A stretch of 64,000 nt of DNA. Origin: Mycobacterium shimoidei. GTDB taxonomy: Bacteria; Actinomycetota; Actinomycetes; Mycobacteriales; Mycobacteriaceae. Under the pieces are notes generated by a model. The model was not told the DNA's origin. It saw only the letters and a program-made list of their open reading frames with translations, and made no database searches. Positions 8,456-23,260 of the stretch are shown here, in pieces. The stretch lies in NCBI GenBank assembly GCA_002101905.1, contig LQPU01000025.1, forward strand, positions 62,001 to 126,000, written 5' to 3'. Made by a program: the position numbers and the translations under genes. The first letter of the stretch is position 1; each line of letters begins with the position of its first letter.

Positions 8456-8612
8456 AGCACAAGCTCCGCCACCCGGGAAGGTGTTGGGAACCTTCGTTCG
8501 TTGATCTAACAGTATGCCGACGGGGGCGCGCCGGGTCAGAGGCCCGGACGGTAACCTGGATATTCGAGCTGCGCGTATCGGGAAGGACCTGGCCGGGCAC
8601 GGCCGATGATTG

Positions 8613-10943
<2,331 letters not shown>

Positions 10944-10959
10944 GAATACGGGGCCATCG

Positions 10960-11577
10960 ATGACATCAACAGCACAGCCGGATCCCCGCTTTAGGAGCCT
11001 GCGTAAGCCCACGTTCGACCAAGAGCGCGCCGAGGCAGCGATCCGTGAGCTGCTGTACGCGGTCGGCGAGGACCCGGACCGTCACGGCCTCGAGGACACC
11101 CCGGCCCGGGTCGCGCGCACCTACCAAGAGATGTTCGCCGGGCTCTACACCGACCCGGACAGCGTGCTGGACACCACGTTCGACGAACAGCACGACGAGC
11201 TGGTCATGGTCAAGGAGATCCCGCTGTATTCCACCTGTGAGCACCACCTGGTGTCGTTTCACGGCGTGGCGCACGTGGGTTACATCCCCGGCCATGACGG
11301 CCGGGTCACCGGTTTGTCCAAGATCGCTCGATTGGTTGACCTGTACGCCAAGCGGCCGCAAGTGCAAGAGCGGCTCACCGCTCAGATCGCCGACGCCCTG
11401 ATGCGCAAGCTCGATCCCCGCGGAGTCATCGTCGTGGTGGAAGCCGAGCACCTGTGCATGTCGATGCGCGGCGTCCGTAAGCCCGGCGCGATTACCACGA
11501 CGTCGGCGGTGCGCGGCCAGTTCAAGACCAATCAGGCATCTCGAGCTGAAGCGCTCGAGCTCATCCTGCGCAAGTGA
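10960..11577 (+). CDS. folE: GTP cyclohydrolase I
   Basis: The protein has 205 residues. It converts GTP to 7,8-dihydroneopterin triphosphate, the first step of folate synthesis. Zinc ligands are visible in [11 protein letters not shown] (Cys93 and His96) and EHLCMSMRG (Cys166); VGYIP and LSKIARLVD are core family motifs. The ATG at 10960 is 16 bases after the ftsH stop. The frame is open much further upstream inside ftsH but that part is a shadow. The stop overlaps the folP start by GTGA. The first 20 residues are variable, as usual. It is first in a coupled folE-folP-folB-folK series. Confidence 0.97.
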   Translation: MTSTAQPDPRFRSLRKPTFDQERAEAAIRELLYAVGEDPDRHGLEDTPARVARTYQEMFAGLYTDPDSVLDTTFDEQHDELVMVKEIPLYSTCEHHLVSFHGVAHVGYIPGHDGRVTGLSKIARLVDLYAKRPQVQERLTAQIADALMRKLDPRGVIVVVEAEHLCMSMRGVRKPGAITTTSAVRGQFKTNQASRAEALELILRK

Positions 11578-12395
11578 GCACGATCCGCGTCCAGGTCATC
11601 GGAGTGGTGAACGCCACCGACGATTCGTTCTCGGACGGCGGACGTTACCTGAACGTCGACAGCGCCGTCGAGCACGGCCTGGCGTTGGCCGCCGACGGCG
11701 CGGTCATCATCGATGTGGGGGGTGAGTCGACCCGGCCCGGCGCGGTGCGCATCGACACGCACGTCGAGACCGCTCGCGTCGTACCCGTGATCAAAGCCCT
11801 TGCCGCAGAAGGCGTTACAGTCAGCATCGACACCATGCACGCCGACGTGGCACGTGCCGCACTGGATAACGGCGCGCAGATCGTCAACGACGTGTCCGGC
11901 GGGCGGGCCGATCCGGCGATGGCCCCACTGCTGGCCGAGGCCGGTGTGCCTTGGGTGCTGATGCACTGGCGATCGGTCTCGGGCGCGCGCCCGCATCAGG
12001 TGCCGCGGTACGACGACGTGGTGGGCGAGGTGCGCGCCGAGTTGCTGCAAAGCGTCGACGCAGCGGTGGCCGCCGGCGTCGACCCGGCGAAGCTGATCAT
12101 CGATCCCGGACTGGGATTTGCCAAGACGGCACAACATAATTGGGCGCTGTTGCATGCGCTGCCGCAGTTAGTCGCCACCGGGGTGCCGGTGCTGGTGGGC
12201 GCCTCACGCAAGCGATTCCTGGGAACGCTGCTGGCCGGTCCGGACGGGGCCGTGCGGCCACCCGACGGCCGCGAGACCGCGACCGCCGTGATCTCCGCGC
12301 TGGCTGCGCTCGACGGGGTGTGGGGCGTGCGGGTGCACGACGTGCGGGCTACCGTTGACGCGCTCAAGGTCGTGGGAGCCTGGACCGATGGCTGA
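11574..12395 (+). CDS. folP1: dihydropteroate synthase
   Basis: The protein has 273 residues, a TIM barrel that joins p-aminobenzoate to dihydropterin pyrophosphate; the target of sulfonamides. Motifs in order: [14 protein letters not shown] (pterin and phosphate loop), [35 protein letters not shown] and LVGASRKRF. The GTG start at 11574 overlaps the folE stop, and the end overlaps the folB start by 8 bases. This is the folate-operon copy (FolP1); the catalytically poor FolP2 paralogue lies elsewhere in mycobacteria. Confidence 0.97.
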   Translation: MSTIRVQVIGVVNATDDSFSDGGRYLNVDSAVEHGLALAADGAVIIDVGGESTRPGAVRIDTHVETARVVPVIKALAAEGVTVSIDTMHADVARAALDNGAQIVNDVSGGRADPAMAPLLAEAGVPWVLMHWRSVSGARPHQVPRYDDVVGEVRAELLQSVDAAVAAGVDPAKLIIDPGLGFAKTAQHNWALLHALPQLVATGVPVLVGASRKRFLGTLLAGPDGAVRPPDGRETATAVISALAALDGVWGVRVHDVRATVDALKVVGAWTDG

Positions 12396-12789
12396 CCGAA
12401 TCGAGTTGCGCGGCTTGACTGTTCGCGGTCGGCACGGCATCTTCGAGCATGAGCGCGCCGACGGTCAGGATTTCGTCGTGGATATCACGGTGTGGATCGA
12501 CCTGGCCGACGCGGCCGCCAGCGACGACCTGGCGGACACCTATGACTATGGGCTGCTGGCTCAACGGGCAGCGGATATCGTAGCCGGGCCGGCCCGCAAC
12601 CTGATCGAAACCGTTGCCGGCGAGATCGCCGAGGATGTGATGAACGACAAGCGAGTTCACGCCGTCGAAGTGACAGTGCACAAACCGCACGCCCCGATCC
12701 AGCACCCGTTCTCCGACGTGGCGGTGGTGGCGCGACGGTCAAGGCGCGGCGGCCGGGGGTCGGTGATCCCCGCCGGAGGGCTGCAATGA
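12388..12789 (+). CDS. folB: dihydroneopterin aldolase
   Basis: The protein has 133 residues, the same length as the M. tuberculosis enzyme. It cleaves dihydroneopterin to 6-hydroxymethyl-dihydropterin and glycolaldehyde. Landmarks: [17 protein letters not shown] at the N terminus, [23 protein letters not shown] (active-site Tyr) and [12 protein letters not shown] (the conserved Lys-Pro). The ATG at 12388 lies inside the end of folP1; an earlier in-frame start at 12355 would overlap folP1 further and is not needed. The stop overlaps folK by ATGA. Confidence 0.97.
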   Translation: MADRIELRGLTVRGRHGIFEHERADGQDFVVDITVWIDLADAAASDDLADTYDYGLLAQRAADIVAGPARNLIETVAGEIAEDVMNDKRVHAVEVTVHKPHAPIQHPFSDVAVVARRSRRGGRGSVIPAGGLQ

Positions 12790-13310
12790 CACGAGTCGTG
12801 CTCTCGATCGGCTCCAACCTCGGCGACCGGCTGGCCCGGCTGCAGTCGGTGCTCGACCGGCTGGGTCCGACGGTGCTGTCGGTTTCCCCGGTATACGAGA
12901 CTGCGGCGTGGGGCGGTGTGGAGCAGGGACCGTTTCTCAACGCGGTGCTGATCGCCGAAGAGGCGACGCTCGACGCGCACGGCTGGCTGCGCCGCGCCCA
13001 AGAGATGGAGCAGGCGGCTGACCGGGTGCGGGGCCAGCGTTGGGGTCCGCGCACCCTCGACGTCGATCTGATCAGCGGCTACGACGACGGCACCGAGCTG
13101 TTCTCCCGCGACAACGGACTGACCCTGCCGCACCCGCTGGCGCATCTGCGGGCCTTCGTGTTGGTGCCCTGGCTGGCGATCGATCCCGACGCCGAGCTGA
13201 CGGTCACTGGCCAGCGTCGACTCGTCGCAAAGCTGCTGGCCGAACTGGACCCGGCCGACCGCGCAGGTGTCCGCAAGACCGAACTGACGCTCCATCCGTC
13301 GGGAAGCTGA
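12786..13310 (+). CDS. folK: 6-hydroxymethyl-7,8-dihydropterin pyrophosphokinase
   Basis: The protein has 174 residues. It transfers pyrophosphate from ATP to 6-hydroxymethyl-dihydropterin, feeding FolP. Signature motifs: [13 protein letters not shown] at the N terminus, [16 protein letters not shown], and [12 protein letters not shown] with the two magnesium-binding Asp. [16 protein letters not shown] closes the fold. ATG at 12786 overlaps the folB stop, and the stop shares a base with the next gene (TGATG). Confidence 0.97.
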   Translation: MTRVVLSIGSNLGDRLARLQSVLDRLGPTVLSVSPVYETAAWGGVEQGPFLNAVLIAEEATLDAHGWLRRAQEMEQAADRVRGQRWGPRTLDVDLISGYDDGTELFSRDNGLTLPHPLAHLRAFVLVPWLAIDPDAELTVTGQRRLVAKLLAELDPADRAGVRKTELTLHPSGS

Positions 13311-13786
13311 TGGGGCCCACCCGCAAGCGTCACCTGACTGCCGCGGCCGTCGGCGCTGCGATTGTCGGATACCTGCTGGTGGTGCTGCTATATCGGTGGT
13401 TCCCGCCGATCACGGTGTGGACAGGGCTCTCGCTGCTCGCGGTCGCGGTCGCCGAGGCGTTGTGGGGGCGCTACGTGCGGGCCAAGATCGACGACGGCGA
13501 GATCGGCGACGGGCCCGGCTGGCTGCACCCGCTCGCGGTGGCACGCAGCCTGGTGGTCGCCAAGGCCTCGGCCTGGGTCGGCGCGCTGGTGCTGGGTTGG
13601 TGGCTGGGTGTGCTGGCCTACCTGCTGCCGCGACGGTCGTGGCTTCGGGTGGCCGGGGAGGACACGGCGGGCACGGCGGTGGCTGCCGTCAGCGCGCTGG
13701 CTCTGGTGATTGCCGCGCTCTGGCTACAACATTGCTGCAAGTCGCCCGGCGAGCCGACCGAGGGCGGCGAGGGGGCGAGCGGTTAG
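13310..13786 (+). CDS. DUF3180 membrane protein (Rv3605c-like)
   Basis: The protein has 158 residues with about four membrane helices (near 11-28, 35-50, 83-105 and 120-140), a short charged loop KIDDGEIGDGPGW between helices 2 and 3, and a soluble C-terminal tail. It is coupled to folK (TGATG). The family is found behind folK across actinobacteria, suggesting a conserved role near folate synthesis or the cell envelope, but no activity is known to me. The start is chosen at the overlapping ATG; longer open frames upstream are shadows in folK. Confidence 0.88.
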   Translation: MGPTRKRHLTAAAVGAAIVGYLLVVLLYRWFPPITVWTGLSLLAVAVAEALWGRYVRAKIDDGEIGDGPGWLHPLAVARSLVVAKASAWVGALVLGWWLGVLAYLLPRRSWLRVAGEDTAGTAVAAVSALALVIAALWLQHCCKSPGEPTEGGEGASG

Positions 13787-13875
13787 CCCCCGCAGTTGCC
13801 GGGCGATTAGCCCAGGTGAGAATCGCCGGACTGCGACGACACGCGGATTGACCTCGGCCCGGTACTCTCAGGCCC

Positions 13876-15243
13876 ATGACCGTTCTGTCCCGCGGCGCCC
13901 GGGTCCGGCGCGGCGGCCGCAGGCCGGGTTGGCTGCTCTTGACGGCGTTGCTGGTTCTCGCCATCGCGGCCAGTTCCGCACTGGTTTTCACCAACCGGGT
14001 GGAGCTCCTCAAGCTAGCAGTGATTCTGGCGCTGTGGGCCGCCGTCGTCGCCGCCTTCGTGTCGGTGATCTATCGCCGGCAAAGCGACGTGGACCAGGCG
14101 CGGGTGCGGGACCTGAAGTTGGTCTATGACTTGCAGTTGGACCGGGAGATTTCAGCGCGCCGCGAATACGAGCTCACGGTCGAGTCCCAACTGCGTCGCG
14201 AACTCGCCTCCGAGCTGCGTGCGCAGGCCGCCGACGAATTGGCGGCACTGCGGGCCGAGTTGTCCGCGCTGCGCACCAACCTGGAGATATTGTTCGACAC
14301 CGATTTGAACCACCGGCCGGCGCTGGAAACAGAGCGCGGCAGCGTGCGGGGCTACAGCGAGTGGGACCGGGAGACCGAAAGCCCACGGGAACGGATCAAC
14401 CGGGTCGCCTCGGTCCGGGCGGAGGAGGCGTCCCGCCGGTCCGATGACAGCTCGATCATCGACGTACCCGAGGAACCGCTGGTGCCGCCGCCGCGGCACG
14501 ACTACCAGGACCCATACCGTCCCCCGTTTGAGCCCGCTTCCCCCTACCGCGGGGCGCAGTGGCCGCAACCAGAGCGCCAAGCACCGGCCGACCAATCGTC
14601 GCCGCCGCCACCCAGTGCCTGGGCTCCGCAAGAGCGCTACGAGGCCGAACCGCCGCCGTACATCCGGCCGCGGCATGAGGCGTCGGCACCGCCGCCGCCC
14701 GAGCCGCGATACGAGCCTGCGCCACCTCCGACACCGCCACCCCCGACACCGCCACCTCCGACACCGCCACCGCCGGCCTCCGACTGGCAGCCGGTCAGCT
14801 CCGCAAGGCAATGGCAACCACCGGAATCGCCGGGCAGCAGTTGGGTTGCCGGCACCGGGGTCCCCAGCAGCGCGCCCGAGGACACTGCGACGGCGGCCCG
14901 CGAGCCCACACTGGCGACCCCGCCGCCTGCCGAGCGACGCGGCCGACACGCCACGCCAGCCGAGCCGACGCCTGCCGCCGGCGCTGAAAGCGGCTGGCGA
15001 GCTGACGAATCCGGTGGCCGGCGGGCCCGCCATGCCGCGGAATCCACGGCGGAGCCGCCGCCGCAACCACCGCACACAGCCCCGGTCATGTCGTCACCGC
15101 CGCAGCCGGCGGCCCGGCACCGCAGCGACGACACGTCGGATCCGTCTGCTCCGCCGAGCGGCAGTCAGTCCGTCGCCGAACTGCTGGCCCGGCTGCAGGC
15201 CACCCCAACCCCGGGCGGTCGGCGCCGGCGTCGCGAGGACTGA
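13876..15243 (+). CDS. proline-rich membrane protein (Rv3604c-like)
   Basis: The protein has 455 residues. The N terminus is basic (RGARVRRGGRRPG), then two membrane helices at about 20-42 and 48-68 form a hairpin. Residues 75-150 are a charged coiled-coil region (LQLDREISARREYE and following, LRAELSALRTNLEILFD). The remaining 300 residues are low-complexity, dominated by Pro, Arg and Ala, with a short TPPPP/TPPPP array near 14727-14775. Such tails often bind cell-envelope partners. It follows the folate operon by 89 bases with its own ATG. M. tuberculosis carries a shorter relative at the same place; the difference is in the Pro-rich tail. Confidence 0.85.
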   Translation: MTVLSRGARVRRGGRRPGWLLLTALLVLAIAASSALVFTNRVELLKLAVILALWAAVVAAFVSVIYRRQSDVDQARVRDLKLVYDLQLDREISARREYELTVESQLRRELASELRAQAADELAALRAELSALRTNLEILFDTDLNHRPALETERGSVRGYSEWDRETESPRERINRVASVRAEEASRRSDDSSIIDVPEEPLVPPPRHDYQDPYRPPFEPASPYRGAQWPQPERQAPADQSSPPPPSAWAPQERYEAEPPPYIRPRHEASAPPPPEPRYEPAPPPTPPPPTPPPPTPPPPASDWQPVSSARQWQPPESPGSSWVAGTGVPSSAPEDTATAAREPTLATPPPAERRGRHATPAEPTPAAGAESGWRADESGGRRARHAAESTAEPPPQPPHTAPVMSSPPQPAARHRSDDTSDPSAPPSGSQSVAELLARLQATPTPGGRRRRRED

Positions 15244-15359
15244 CCGTGGCGCAGGCCACGTCGCGGCCGAGATCATCACCGGGGTAAAGTCTTGGTGACC
15301 GTCCGGTACCCGCAACGCGGGACTGGAACGAACTAAGAAACTTGCGAGGGTCGTCTGCG

Positions 15360-16253
15360 ATGGTGCAGCTCGACGGATTGCGCCCGGCCCGGCTCAAGGT
15401 GGGAATCATCTCCGCCGGCCGGGTAGGCACCGCCTTGGGCGCCGCCTTGGAGCACGTCGACCACGTCGTCGTGGCGTGCAGCGCCGTTTCCGAAGCATCG
15501 CGCCGGCGCGCGCAGCGGTGGCTGCCCGACACCCCGGTAGCGCCCGTTGACGACGTTGCCGGCAGCGCCGAGTTGCTCATTCTGGCGGTGCCGGACGCCG
15601 AGTTGGGCGGGCTGGTTTCGGGTTTGGCCGCCATCTCGGCGGTGCGGCCCGGGACCATCGTGGCCCACACATCGGGAGCCAACGGTATCGGTGTGCTGGC
15701 GCCGCTGACCGGCCAGGACTGCGTACCGCTGGCCATTCACCCGGCGATGACCTTCACCGGATCCGACGAGGACGTCGCCCGTCTGGCGGACACCGCTTTC
15801 GGGATCACGGCCGCCGACGAAGTTGGCTACACCATTGCCGAGTCGCTGGTGCTGGAAATCGGCGGCGCACCGTTCCGGGTCCGCGAAGAGGCCCGCATGC
15901 TCTATCACGCCGCGTTGGCGCACGGCAGCAATCACCTCGTCACCGTGCTCGTTGATGCGCTGGAGGCCCTGCGGGCGGCGTTGCCCGGGGAACTCGGAGT
16001 CGACGACCCCGACGGAATCGCCGAACGCGTCCTTGGACCGCTGGCCCGCGCGGCCCTCGACAACACTCTGCAACGGGGGCAGGCCGCGCTCACCGGCCCG
16101 ATAGCACGCGGCGACGCCGACGTCGTCGCGGCCCACTTGGCCGCGCTGACGGCGGTGGATCCGGCGCTGGCCCAGGCCTACCGGGTGAACGCGCTGCGCA
16201 CCGCCGAGCGCGCCGACAGCCCTGCCGAGATGTTCGAGGTGTTGACGCGATGA
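15360..16253 (+). CDS. Rossmann / DUF2520 oxidoreductase, candidate ketopantoate reductase
   Basis: The protein has 297 residues. The N-terminal NAD(P)-binding domain reads [20 protein letters not shown], an altered G-x-G-x-x-G fold motif, then [10 protein letters not shown]. The C-terminal half is DUF2520: HPAMTFTG at about residue 126, and a helical bundle with [16 protein letters not shown] near 185. The start is the ATG at 15360; an in-frame ATG at 15342 is possible. The stop overlaps panC (ATGA), so it is coupled to pantothenate synthesis. Known ketopantoate reductase PanE is not seen nearby, and proteins of this type have been proposed to do the PanE step in some bacteria. The assignment is inference. 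Confidence 0.85.
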   Translation: MVQLDGLRPARLKVGIISAGRVGTALGAALEHVDHVVVACSAVSEASRRRAQRWLPDTPVAPVDDVAGSAELLILAVPDAELGGLVSGLAAISAVRPGTIVAHTSGANGIGVLAPLTGQDCVPLAIHPAMTFTGSDEDVARLADTAFGITAADEVGYTIAESLVLEIGGAPFRVREEARMLYHAALAHGSNHLVTVLVDALEALRAALPGELGVDDPDGIAERVLGPLARAALDNTLQRGQAALTGPIARGDADVVAAHLAALTAVDPALAQAYRVNALRTAERADSPAEMFEVLTR

Positions 16254-17191
16254 GCATCAACACGGCGCCGACGTTTAAGGCCGGCGAGCTCAACGTGTAC
16301 TCCTCACCCGGTGACGTCGCCGCCGTCAGCCGTGCCCTGCGGCACACCGGGCGGCGGGTAATGCTGGTGCCCACCATGGGGGCACTGCACGACGGGCACC
16401 TGGCCCTGATCCGTGCCGCCAAACGGGTGCCCGGTTCGGTGGTCGTGGTGTCGATTTTCGTCAACCCCTTGCAATTCGGCGCGAACGAGGACTTCGACGC
16501 CTATCCCCGCACCCTGGAAGCCGACTTGGCCTTGCTGCGTGGCGAAGCAGTGGAGGTGGCGTTCACCCCGACGGCCGCTGCGATGTACCCCGACGGGCCG
16601 CGCACCGCCGTCCACCCCGGTCCGCTCGGATCCGCACTGGAAGGCGCGGCCCGGCCCACGCATTTCGGCGGCATGCTGACCGTCGTGCTGAAATTGCTGC
16701 AGATCGTGCGGCCCGACCGGATCTTCTTCGGCGAGAAGGACTATCAGCAACTTGTCCTGGTGCGCCAGATGGTCGCCGACCTCAACGTCGACGTGCAGGT
16801 GATCGGTGTGCCGATCGTGCGCGAAACCGACGGCCTGGCACTGTCTTCGCGGAATCGCTACCTCGACCCACAGCAGCGGGAACTGGCCGGCATGCTGTGG
16901 GCGGCGCTGTTGGCCGGCATGCGCGCCGCACCGGCCGGTGCGGACGCCGCACTTCAGGCGGCCCGCGAGGTGCTCGCGGCGATACCCGCGATCGAGGTCG
17001 ACTATCTGGAGGTGCGCAACCCGGCATTGGGGCCTGCGCCCGCCAGCGGCCCCGCCCGACTGTTGGTCGCGGCCCGACTCGGGACTACCAGACTGCTCGA
17101 CAACGTCGCAATCGAAATCGGAACTGCCGTCGGAGTCGACGGGCGGGAGCCCGCTGTGTCGACCGGATATGAATCAGGTTGGAGGAATTGA
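16250..17191 (+). CDS. panC: pantothenate synthetase
   Basis: The protein has 313 residues. It ligates pantoate and beta-alanine using ATP. The N-terminal nucleotidyltransferase-type domain has [12 protein letters not shown] (HIGH-like), [15 protein letters not shown], and [16 protein letters not shown]; the KMSKS-like segment is LSSRNRYL. The C-terminal domain is shorter and hinges over the active site. ATG at 16250 overlaps the DUF2520 stop; the stop shares a base with the panD start. The first 15 residues are variable. Confidence 0.97.
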   Translation: MSINTAPTFKAGELNVYSSPGDVAAVSRALRHTGRRVMLVPTMGALHDGHLALIRAAKRVPGSVVVVSIFVNPLQFGANEDFDAYPRTLEADLALLRGEAVEVAFTPTAAAMYPDGPRTAVHPGPLGSALEGAARPTHFGGMLTVVLKLLQIVRPDRIFFGEKDYQQLVLVRQMVADLNVDVQVIGVPIVRETDGLALSSRNRYLDPQQRELAGMLWAALLAGMRAAPAGADAALQAAREVLAAIPAIEVDYLEVRNPALGPAPASGPARLLVAARLGTTRLLDNVAIEIGTAVGVDGREPAVSTGYESGWRN

Positions 17192-17598
17192 TGCTACGGA
17201 CAATGCTCAAGTCGAAAATTCACCGGGCGACCGTCACGCAGGCCGACCTGCACTACGTCGGCTCGGTGACCATCGACGCCGACCTGATGGACGCTGCCGA
17301 CCTGCTCGAGGGCGAACAGGTGACCATCGTCGACATCGACAACGGCGCCCGGCTTGTCACTTACGCGATCACCGGCGAGCGGGGTAGCGGTGTGATCGGA
17401 ATCAACGGGGCCGCAGCACATCTCGTTCACCCCGGCGACCTGGTGATCCTAATCGCCTACGCGACCATGGATGACACCGAAGCACGCAGTTACCAGCCGC
17501 GGATCGTCTTTGTCGACGCCGACAACCGTCCGATCGACCTGGGTCACGATCCCGCCTTCGTGCCCGACGATGCCGGCGAACTTCTCTCCCCCCGATAG
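17191..17598 (+). CDS. panD: aspartate 1-decarboxylase
   Basis: The protein has 135 residues. It makes beta-alanine for PanC. It is produced as a proenzyme that self-cleaves between Gly24 and Ser25 (HYVGSVTID) to give the pyruvoyl group. Further family motifs are [27 protein letters not shown] and YATM. The start is ATG 17191, preceded by GGAGG with a 5-base spacer inside the end of panC; the stop of panC shares a base with the ATG. The last 15 residues resemble the disordered tail of mycobacterial PanD, the region in which pyrazinamide-resistance mutations have been reported in M. tuberculosis. Confidence 0.97.
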   Translation: MLRTMLKSKIHRATVTQADLHYVGSVTIDADLMDAADLLEGEQVTIVDIDNGARLVTYAITGERGSGVIGINGAAAHLVHPGDLVILIAYATMDDTEARSYQPRIVFVDADNRPIDLGHDPAFVPDDAGELLSPR

Positions 17599-17600
17599 TC

Positions 17601-18416
17601 GTGCTTCTCGCAATCGACGTACGCAACACGCACACCGTCGTCGGGCTGCTGTCCGGGGCTAAGGAGCACGCGAAGGTGGTGCAGCAGTGGCGGATCCGCA
17701 CCGAAGCCGAAGTCACTGCCGACGAACTGGCACTGACGATCGACGGCCTGATTGGTGATGACTCCGAGCGACTCACCGGCGCAGCGGCGCTGTCGACCGT
17801 TCCATCGGTGCTGCACGAGGTTCGGGTGATGTTGGAGCAGTACTGGCCGTCGGTTCCGCATGTGCTGATCGAACCCGGCGTGCGCACCGGCATCCCGCTG
17901 CTCGTCGACAACCCGAAAGAGGTGGGTGCCGACCGAATCGTCAACTGCCTGGCAGCTTTTCACAAGTACGGAAAGGCGGCGATCGTCATCGACTTCGGGT
18001 CGTCGATCTGCGTGGACGTGGTGTCGGCAAAAGGAGAGTTCCTCGGCGGCGCCATCGCACCCGGTGTACAGGTTTCCTCCGATGCCGCGGCAGCCCGGTC
18101 GGCCGCGTTACGGCGAGTCGAGCTGACCCGACCCCGCTCGGTGGTCGGCAAGAACACCGTCGAGTGCATGCAGGCCGGCGCGGTGTTCGGGTTCGCTGGC
18201 CTGGTCGACGGGCTGGTGCAGCGGATCCGCGAGGACGTAGACGGCTTCGGCGGCACCGACGCCGTGGTGGTGGCCACCGGGCACACCGCTCCCCTGCTGC
18301 TGGCCGAATTGGACTCCGTCGACCACTACGACCAGCACCTGACCCTGCACGGGCTGCGGCTGGTGTTCGAACGCAACCGCGACAGCCAGCGCGGGCGGCT
18401 CAAGACGGCCCGCTGA
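17601..18416 (+). CDS. coaX: type III pantothenate kinase
   Basis: The protein has 271 residues. The ASKHA-fold motifs are [16 protein letters not shown] (phosphate 1; the usual G is R, as in M. tuberculosis), [12 protein letters not shown] and [13 protein letters not shown]. The last replaces the common DFGTATT motif; mycobacterial CoaX shares this form. It starts with GTG two bases after the panD stop, so pantothenate synthesis and its proposed phosphorylation are one operon. In M. tuberculosis CoaA is the main pantothenate kinase and CoaX showed no activity in reported assays (from memory), so the role of this copy is uncertain. Confidence 0.95.
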   Translation: MLLAIDVRNTHTVVGLLSGAKEHAKVVQQWRIRTEAEVTADELALTIDGLIGDDSERLTGAAALSTVPSVLHEVRVMLEQYWPSVPHVLIEPGVRTGIPLLVDNPKEVGADRIVNCLAAFHKYGKAAIVIDFGSSICVDVVSAKGEFLGGAIAPGVQVSSDAAAARSAALRRVELTRPRSVVGKNTVECMQAGAVFGFAGLVDGLVQRIREDVDGFGGTDAVVVATGHTAPLLLAELDSVDHYDQHLTLHGLRLVFERNRDSQRGRLKTAR

Positions 18417-18440
18417 CGGGCTGATTTAAGCTGGCACGTC

Positions 18441-19940
18441 GTGAGCTCCGACGATCGCGACATCCCCGAGCAGTTTCGGATCCGTCGGGACAAGCGCGCC
18501 CGGTTGTTCGCCGAGGGCCGCGATCCCTATCCGGTCGCCGTCGAACGCACTCACACGCTGGCGCAGATCCGCGCCGCCTACCCCGATCTGCCTGCCGACG
18601 CGACCACCGGTGAAATCGTGGGCGTCGCCGGCCGGGTGATTTTCATCCGCAATTCCGGGAAATTGTGTTTCGCAACACTGCAGGACGGCGATGGCACCAA
18701 TTTGCAGGCGATGATCAGCCTGGCCGGCGTGGGACAGGAAGCGCTGGACGCCTGGAAGGCCGATGTCGATATCGGCGACATCGTCTTCGTGCACGGCGAG
18801 GTCATCAGCTCACGCCGCGGCGAGCTGTCCGTTCTCGGTGATTCCTGGCAGATGGCGTCCAAGGCGTTACGCCCGCTGCCGGTCGCGCACAAGGAGATGA
18901 ATGAAGAGTCGCGGGTCCGGCAGCGCTACGTCGACCTGATCGTCCGGCCGCAGGCCCGCAGCGTCGCCCGGCAGCGAATTGCGGTTGTCCGCGCATTACG
19001 CTCGGCGCTCGAGCAGCGCGGGTTTCTCGAGGTGGAAACGCCGATGTTGCAGACATTGGCCGGCGGTGCGGCCGCGCGGCCGTTTGTGACCCATTCCAAT
19101 GCGCTCGACATCGATCTGTACCTTCGGATCGCCCCGGAACTGTTCTTGAAGCGCTGCGTGGTGGGCGGGTTTGACAAGGTCTTCGAACTAAATCGGGTGT
19201 TCCGAAACGAAGGCGCCGATTCCACCCATTCGCCGGAATTCTCAATGCTCGAGACCTACCAGACATATGGAACCTATGAAGATTCGGCTGTTGTCACCCG
19301 TGAGCTCATTCAACAGGTAGCCGATGAGGCGATCGGCACTCGGCAACTTCCGTTCCCTGACGGCAGTGTCTATGACATCGACGGAGAATGGGCCTCGATT
19401 CAAATGTATCCTTCGTTATCCGAGGCCGTTGGCGAAGAGATTACGCCTGAGACTACCGTGGAGCGTTTGCGTGGTATCGCCGACGGGCTCGGCCTCGAGG
19501 TTCCCACCGACCGTGGCTACGGGCACGGCAAACTCGTCGAAGAACTGTGGGAGCATACGGTCGGCGCCCGGTTGACCGCGCCCACCTTTGTCTGCGATTT
19601 CCCCGTGGAAACAACGCCTTTGACCCGGCAGCATCGCACCACCCCTGGCGTCACCGAGAAGTGGGACCTTTACCTGCGCGGCGTCGAGCTGGCCACCGGA
19701 TACTCCGAGTTGATCGACCCGATCGTGCAACGGGAGAGATTCGCCGCCCAAGCGCGTGCGGCCGCGGCCGGCGATGACGAAGCTATGGCGATTGATGAGG
19801 ATTTTCTGGCTGCGCTGGAGTACGGTATGCCGCCTTGCACGGGAACTGGAATGGGTATCGATAGACTGCTGATGGCTTTGACTGGACTGTCAATTAGAGA
19901 GACAGTTTTGTTTCCGATTGTTCGCCCGCATGGCAACTGA
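18441..19940 (+). CDS. lysS: lysyl-tRNA synthetase, class II
   Basis: The protein has 499 residues. The N-terminal OB-fold anticodon-binding domain covers about 50-160 ([20 protein letters not shown]). Class II motifs follow: motif 1 near RQRYVDLIV, motif 2 [18 protein letters not shown] and motif 3 [18 protein letters not shown] close to the C terminus. It charges tRNA-Lys. Starts with GTG at 18441, 24 bases after coaX. The second half contains patches with more A/T than its neighbours (around 19160-19420 and 19840-19940). Ordinary full length. Confidence 0.97.
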   Translation: MSSDDRDIPEQFRIRRDKRARLFAEGRDPYPVAVERTHTLAQIRAAYPDLPADATTGEIVGVAGRVIFIRNSGKLCFATLQDGDGTNLQAMISLAGVGQEALDAWKADVDIGDIVFVHGEVISSRRGELSVLGDSWQMASKALRPLPVAHKEMNEESRVRQRYVDLIVRPQARSVARQRIAVVRALRSALEQRGFLEVETPMLQTLAGGAAARPFVTHSNALDIDLYLRIAPELFLKRCVVGGFDKVFELNRVFRNEGADSTHSPEFSMLETYQTYGTYEDSAVVTRELIQQVADEAIGTRQLPFPDGSVYDIDGEWASIQMYPSLSEAVGEEITPETTVERLRGIADGLGLEVPTDRGYGHGKLVEELWEHTVGARLTAPTFVCDFPVETTPLTRQHRTTPGVTEKWDLYLRGVELATGYSELIDPIVQRERFAAQARAAAAGDDEAMAIDEDFLAALEYGMPPCTGTGMGIDRLLMALTGLSIRETVLFPIVRPHGN

Positions 19941-20064
19941 ACTGTGCGATGCTGACGCTATTGAATACCATGCGTTCATATGGCACATTGGTGTCACCGG
20001 GTTGCAAACTTCTTGCACGGCTTGCACACAAAATCCACAGTGCACGGAAAGAGACGGGTGAGTA

Positions 20065-20400
20065 ATGGCGAAGAAAGTGACCGTCACCTTGGTCGACGAT
20101 TTCGACGGTGAAGGCGCCGCCGACGAAACGGTCGAATTCGGACTCGACGGGGTGACCTATGAGATCGACCTTTCGACCAAGAACGCTACAAAACTGCGCA
20201 ACGACATGAAGAAGTGGGTCGACGCCGGCCGCCGAGTCGGTGGTCGCCGTCGAGGTCGTTCCGCCGGCCGCGGTCGCGGCACCATCGACCGCGAGCAAAG
20301 TGCGGCGATCCGGGAGTGGGCGCGTCGCAATGGCCACAATGTGTCCACACGCGGCCGTATCCCCGCCGACATCATCGACGCATTCCACGCCGCCACCTGA
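20065..20400 (+). CDS. lsr2: nucleoid-associated silencer Lsr2
   Basis: The protein has 111 residues. The N-terminal domain (1-50) forms dimers and oligomers ([21 protein letters not shown]). A basic linker [12 protein letters not shown] at 61-72 follows. The C-terminal domain binds the minor groove of AT-rich DNA through Arg96-Gly-Arg98 ([11 protein letters not shown]). It silences horizontally acquired and AT-rich genes and is the functional analogue of H-NS. The intergenic lead of 124 bases is clearly more AT-rich than the rest of the window, in keeping with autoregulation, which is known for Lsr2. GACGGGTGAGTA precedes the ATG. Essentially identical to the M. tuberculosis protein. Confidence 0.98.
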   Translation: MAKKVTVTLVDDFDGEGAADETVEFGLDGVTYEIDLSTKNATKLRNDMKKWVDAGRRVGGRRRGRSAGRGRGTIDREQSAAIREWARRNGHNVSTRGRIPADIIDAFHAAT

Positions 20401-20413
20401 CAGTTCGGAGCAC

Positions 20414-20430
20414 GTTCGCTGGTGGCGAAC
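20414..20430. promoter_or_regulatory. ClgR-like operator upstream of clpC1
   Basis: A perfect 6-bp inverted repeat GTTCGC-TGGTG-GCGAAC with 5-bp spacer lies 212 bases before the clpC1 start. It contains CGC-N5-GCG, the core reported for the actinobacterial ClgR activator of clp genes. Assignment rests on this match and on the neighbour gene. Confidence 0.6.
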
Positions 20431-20641
20431 TGATCATCCGTCCATCCCGGGAAACGTTTCACCAATATTCCGCGTTGCCGTATTACGGCTGCGTGAGCAC
20501 CGGGCATGTTGATTGTGGTAACGACCGCAAGGTAGGAAGCCCGGCCGGCCGCCCATTACAGTGGATGGCAGGTACGCGGTGTTGGCTTTACGTGCCGATG
20601 CGAGTCGGAGTACCGATGTGAGGGAGAGCAGGTAACCGCCG

Positions 20642-23188
<2,547 letters not shown>

Positions 23189-23211
23189 CCCTCTCAGTAG
23201 CCTGGGTCCGC

Positions 23212-23260
23212 AGCGCAGCTGCCGACACCCCTACTCGGGATAGGTGTCGGCAGTTGCGCT
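23212..23260. terminator. long hairpin between convergent clpC1 and NiCoT gene
   Basis: An 18-position stem: AGCGCAG, one G-T wobble, then CTGCCGACACC pairs perfectly with the mirror arm ending at 23260, leaving a 13-base loop. It overlaps the last codons of the NiCoT gene (stop at 23231-23233). There is no U tract, as usual in mycobacteria. It could serve as a bidirectional terminator. Confidence 0.75.

Noticed and set aside
20449..20476. SigH/SigE-type promoter (GGGAAA and CGTT) before clpC1
   Set aside because: The -35 lacks the usual final C and spacing to CGTT is at the long limit; not enough to call.
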